Below, in pieces: positions 61,151-64,000 of a stretch of 64,000 nucleotides of DNA (position 1 is its first letter; each line of letters begins with the position of its first letter). This DNA comes from Caulobacterales bacterium. Its GTDB lineage: Bacteria > Pseudomonadota > Alphaproteobacteria > Caulobacterales > Parvularculaceae. The notes under the pieces are model-generated. The model saw nothing but the letters and a program-made list of their open reading frames with translations. It did not search any database and was not told the origin of the DNA. The stretch spans positions 5,001 through 69,000 of the forward strand of contig JACKIL010000012.1 in assembly GCA_020638525.1 (NCBI GenBank), in the 5' to 3' direction. Both the position numbers and the translations under genes were made by a program.

Positions 61151-62599
61151 CTAGTCGCGATAATCGAGCGGCGGTTTGCGGTCGCCGAGGAGTGATTGGT
61201 ATTTGTAATTGGGCCCGCGGTCCTCATTGAATTCCTTGCGCGCCGCTTCGCGCAGCTCCTCGTTCTGGTAGAGCTCCATAGCGATGAGGGCGAGCGCCTT
61301 CGCGGCGACCTGCGCGCCCTTGAAGCCGATCGACATGCCGCTCGCCGCTGTCGCCTGCCATGAATGAGCGGATGTTCCGGGCACCCATGTCGCTGTGTTG
61401 AGGCCGACCGTCGGCACAGCGTAGGAAACGTCGCCGACATCGGTCGATCCGTAGCCGAGAGAATTCTCATAAGGCTGGATTTCGTTGTGGCTCTCTAGGG
61501 CAAGTTCCGGCTTGTTGAAGCTTGCATAGATCTTCTTGGCGAACGCTTCTTCTTCTTTCGTATACTGAACGCCGCCGATTTCGCGCAGCTTTGCGTCCAT
61601 CACCTTGCCCAGCGCGTCGTTGATGAGAAGCGGGTTGTTTCCGTGAATGATCTCCCACTCGACTTTCGTTCCGGTGCCGAGCGCGGCGCCGCGCGCCGCA
61701 TCCTCAAGCCGCGCCCAGATTTCCTTGACGCCTTCCGCCTGCGGATGGCGGACATAATAGAAAGATTCAGCAAAGTCCGGGACGACATTCGGCGCATTGC
61801 CGCCCTTCGTGATGACATAGTGCATGCGCGCATCCTGCGGCATGTGTTCGTGCATCATGTTCGCCATCACGTTCATCGCTTCGACGCCGTCAAGGGCGGA
61901 GCGGCCGCGTTCCGGCGCGCCTGCGGCGTGCGCCGAGATACCCGTGAAGCGGAACTTCGCTGACCGGTTCGCAAGGCTCGTCTGCGCTTCGGCGGCGTTC
62001 CTGTCGCCGGCGTGCCAGTGAAGCGCAAAATCGACATCTTTGAAGAGCCCGGCGCGCACCATGTAAACCTTGCCGCTGCCGCCTTCTTCTGCAGGCGTGC
62101 CATAAAGGCGGATCGTGCCGGGAGTTCCGGTTTCCTCAAGCCAGCGCTTCACCGCAATGGCGGCGCCGAGCGAGCCCGCGCCGAAGAGATTATGCCCGCA
62201 GGCATGGCCCGCACCCTTGCCGTCGATAGGCGCGCGTTCCGACGTTGAATCCTGATTGATGCCGGGCAGGGCGTCGAACTCGGCGAGGATCGCGATGACC
62301 GGCCCGCCTTTACCCCAGCTAGCGATGAACGCTGTCGGGATTTCGGCGACGCCCGCCTCGATCTTGAAACCTTCCGCCTCAAGACTATCCTGCAGCAGTT
62401 TGGAGGATTTTTCTTCCTTGTAGCCGACTTCCGCCCATTCCCAGATCTGCCGCGCTACGCGCGCCGTTTCGTCATAGCCCGCATCGACGCGCGACATCAT
62501 CGCCGCATCCTCCGGCGGGATCGACATCGGCGCGCTCTCTTCGGCGAAAGCGGTCAGCGGCAGCGCGGCGAGGGTGGCGGCGAAGGCGAAAGATCGCAT
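61151..62599 (-). CDS. Secreted M20 family amidohydrolase (AbgB-like)
   Basis: A 482-residue di-metal amidohydrolase with a signal peptide (cleaved near AFAE). Metal-binding motifs include GHACGHNLFG, GTPAEEGGSGK and HWHAGDRN, with a lid domain near SAHAAGAPERGRSALDGVEAM. It resembles p-aminobenzoyl-glutamate hydrolase and indole-acetyl-amino-acid hydrolases. The start at 62599 begins the signal peptide. It is 217 bases downstream of nothing on its strand but the partial amidohydrolase gene, from which it may be separate. Confidence 0.92.
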   Translation of the reverse strand: MRSFAFAATLAALPLTAFAEESAPMSIPPEDAAMMSRVDAGYDETARVARQIWEWAEVGYKEEKSSKLLQDSLEAEGFKIEAGVAEIPTAFIASWGKGGPVIAILAEFDALPGINQDSTSERAPIDGKGAGHACGHNLFGAGSLGAAIAVKRWLEETGTPGTIRLYGTPAEEGGSGKVYMVRAGLFKDVDFALHWHAGDRNAAEAQTSLANRSAKFRFTGISAHAAGAPERGRSALDGVEAMNVMANMMHEHMPQDARMHYVITKGGNAPNVVPDFAESFYYVRHPQAEGVKEIWARLEDAARGAALGTGTKVEWEIIHGNNPLLINDALGKVMDAKLREIGGVQYTKEEEAFAKKIYASFNKPELALESHNEIQPYENSLGYGSTDVGDVSYAVPTVGLNTATWVPGTSAHSWQATAASGMSIGFKGAQVAAKALALIAMELYQNEELREAARKEFNEDRGPNYKYQSLLGDRKPPLDYRD

Positions 62600-62816
62600 C
62601 AACAGGGCTCCTGGGTTCGAGGTCGAAGGGTGGAGCCTACACAAGTTCCCAAGGCTGGCCACCCCGCGGGAGCAGCTGTTCTTTTGGGGCGCCAACCCAT
62701 TGAATTTCTGCGAGTTTAATAGAGCGGAGACAAACAATGCGCGTGACCGTATGGCCTTTTGCGCCATCGCAGACCCGACGCGGCGGGTGATTCCCGGTCA
62801 GTGTCGTCTCGCCTCC

Positions 62817-64000
62817 TTACTTGCTCATCAGCGCGGCGATGACGCGCCTTGCCGAGCGCGGGATCGATGTCTTGCCTGCGGCGGCGCGAAGCTCGCCAAG
62901 CTTCTTCTCGTCGAGCCAGACGCCGCCAACCATGACGCCAGCGGGATTTTCGACGACGCTGACATTTGAAAGCGGGTCGCCGTCGACAAGGATCAGATTG
63001 GCGCGGTAGCCCGGCGCGATCTGCCCTCTGTCCGGCAAGCCAATGGCCGGACCGGAGACCGACGTCGCCGCCGCAAGCGCCTCATAGGGCGTGAAGCCGG
63101 CTTTGACGAAAAGCTCAAGTTCGCGCGTCAGCGACGAACCGGGAAGGTTCGTGAAGATGCCTGCATCGGTCCCGACGATGATCGGCGCGCCTGCATCGCG
63201 CATCATCTTCGTCGCTTTCAGATGAAACGCAGCATGCGGAACTTCATAAGCTGAAGGGTCGCGCGCGCTCCAGAATTCATAAACGCCCGCTTCGAACATG
63301 CCGATGACGGGGTTCAGCGTTTCCGTTCCCGGGCGTTTCAGATAGTCGCCTTTGCTTTGCGCGACGCGCACGAGATTGTCATGCGCAATGAGCGTGGCGT
63401 CGACGACCGCGCCTGATTCAGCGATGCTCTGCGCAAGCACGCGCATCTTTTCTTCGTCGAGGTCGTCGCGCAGCCCGTGCCAGACGATCGACTCAGTGTG
63501 CTCGATCGTGCTGAAGCCCTGCGCGAGCACATAGTCGAACGGAATATCGAACGCCTTGTCATAGGGAACGCCTTCCTCACGCACGCCCTCCGGCGTATGG
63601 CCGACGATCGTCATGCCGAGTTTTCCCGCCTCATCGACGATCGCATCGAACGGTTCGCGATAGAGGTTCGAGTAGACTTTAATCGTGCGGTATCCCTCTT
63701 TGTATTGCCGCTGCACAGCCGCGCGCGCCTCATCGGCGGTCGTGACCATGATGTGGTTGTCCTGCGCATTGGCGCCCGGACTATTGAGAATGGGGCCGGT
63801 CGTCACGAGATCCGGGCCGAGAATGCGACCCTCTTCGATGCGCTTGATGAGCGGCAGGTGGAAGGGCATGCCGGACATATTGCGAACGCCCGTAACGCCA
63901 TGGGCGAGATAGCCGGCGAGTTCCGCTTCGTCCCAAACGTGAACATGCGCATCGATCAGTCCGGGGAGGAGCGTTTTGCCTGCGCCGTCAATGACGCGCA
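62817..64000 (-). CDS. Imidazolonepropionase-like amidohydrolase, 5' end outside the window
   Basis: A minus-strand gene whose start lies beyond base 64000; about 394 residues are visible. The visible N-terminal part has the first metal site in GLIDAHVHVWD. Further on are the segments TIVGHTPEG and TIEHTESI with metal-binding histidines, and GTDAGIFTNLPG with the catalytic Asp. The C-terminus PGYRANLILVDGDPLSNV is typical of secreted amidohydrolases acting on dipeptides or cyclic amides. Function beyond the family is unknown. Confidence 0.9.
   Translation of the reverse strand, partial: RVIDGAGKTLLPGLIDAHVHVWDEAELAGYLAHGVTGVRNMSGMPFHLPLIKRIEEGRILGPDLVTTGPILNSPGANAQDNHIMVTTADEARAAVQRQYKEGYRTIKVYSNLYREPFDAIVDEAGKLGMTIVGHTPEGVREEGVPYDKAFDIPFDYVLAQGFSTIEHTESIVWHGLRDDLDEEKMRVLAQSIAESGAVVDATLIAHDNLVRVAQSKGDYLKRPGTETLNPVIGMFEAGVYEFWSARDPSAYEVPHAAFHLKATKMMRDAGAPIIVGTDAGIFTNLPGSSLTRELELFVKAGFTPYEALAAATSVSGPAIGLPDRGQIAPGYRANLILVDGDPLSNVSVVENPAGVMVGGVWLDEKKLGELRAAAGKTSIPRSARRVIAALMSK

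Overview
The window is a gene-dense, GC-rich stretch of chromosome from an aerobic alphaproteobacterium. I infer a marine or aquatic lineage near Parvularculales, Hyphomonadales or Caulobacterales, but cannot fix it without a search. Grounds for this are the murA-DUF2948-hisD ... UPF0262-phosphatase-infA-maf-RNase E/G-yacG gene order, an ATP synthase zeta-inhibitor gene divergent from purC, squalene-hopene cyclase, bdhA beside a patatin gene, a TonB-dependent receptor and many secreted peptidases. No phage, insertion sequence, rRNA or CRISPR array is visible. One tRNA (Thr, GGT) is present.

Layout. 1-7.2 kb: DUF885 and M1 peptidases, a membrane-bound AraC-type regulator, a lipoprotein hydrolase and a malonyl-CoA synthetase-like ligase. 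7.4-13.4 kb: squalene-hopene cyclase, a small YdhR-like protein, an O-methyltransferase, and a translationally coupled pair of lipoproteins (beta-helix protein plus diheme cytochrome c). 13.6-23.6 kb: a broken-up purine locus (purS, an SDR gene, purQ; purC 6 kb away), with a NhaD-type antiporter, GNAT, AraC regulator, M20 peptidase and a barrel-like protein between the parts. 23.6-30.2 kb: LysE exporter, an SDR, a small secreted SFPD-repeat protein, threonine ammonia-lyase, a YerC/TrpR-like regulator coupled to hisG, and a Tat-exported PhoX-like protein.

30.2-40.2 kb is the most unusual part. Two divergent units face each other: TetR regulator - TonB receptor - aldehyde dehydrogenase on the minus strand, and a dimethylformamidase-like amidohydrolase - PhyH-type oxygenase - NTF2-like protein - acyl-CoA synthetase on the plus strand. 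Between them lies a 56-bp dyad in which two TTGACA hexamers and a 15-bp-arm operator share one centre. I read this as a TetR-controlled uptake and degradation locus for an unknown amide- or acyl-containing substrate. Its ligase gene is frameshifted in this sequence.

40.2-48.5 kb is conserved housekeeping (thioesterase, murA, hisD, infA, maf, RNase E/G, yacG), interrupted by one diheme cytochrome gene on the opposite strand. 48.5-64 kb: a TonB-C-like secreted protein, a Fur-family regulator that keeps its structural cysteines but lacks the usual sensing ligands, an EF-hand protein, patatin-bdhA, thrC, a CatB-like acetyltransferase, dienelactone hydrolase, pyruvate kinase, a LysR regulator divergent from a secreted helical protein, a nitronate monooxygenase-like enzyme and two metal-dependent hydrolases, the last cut by the window edge.
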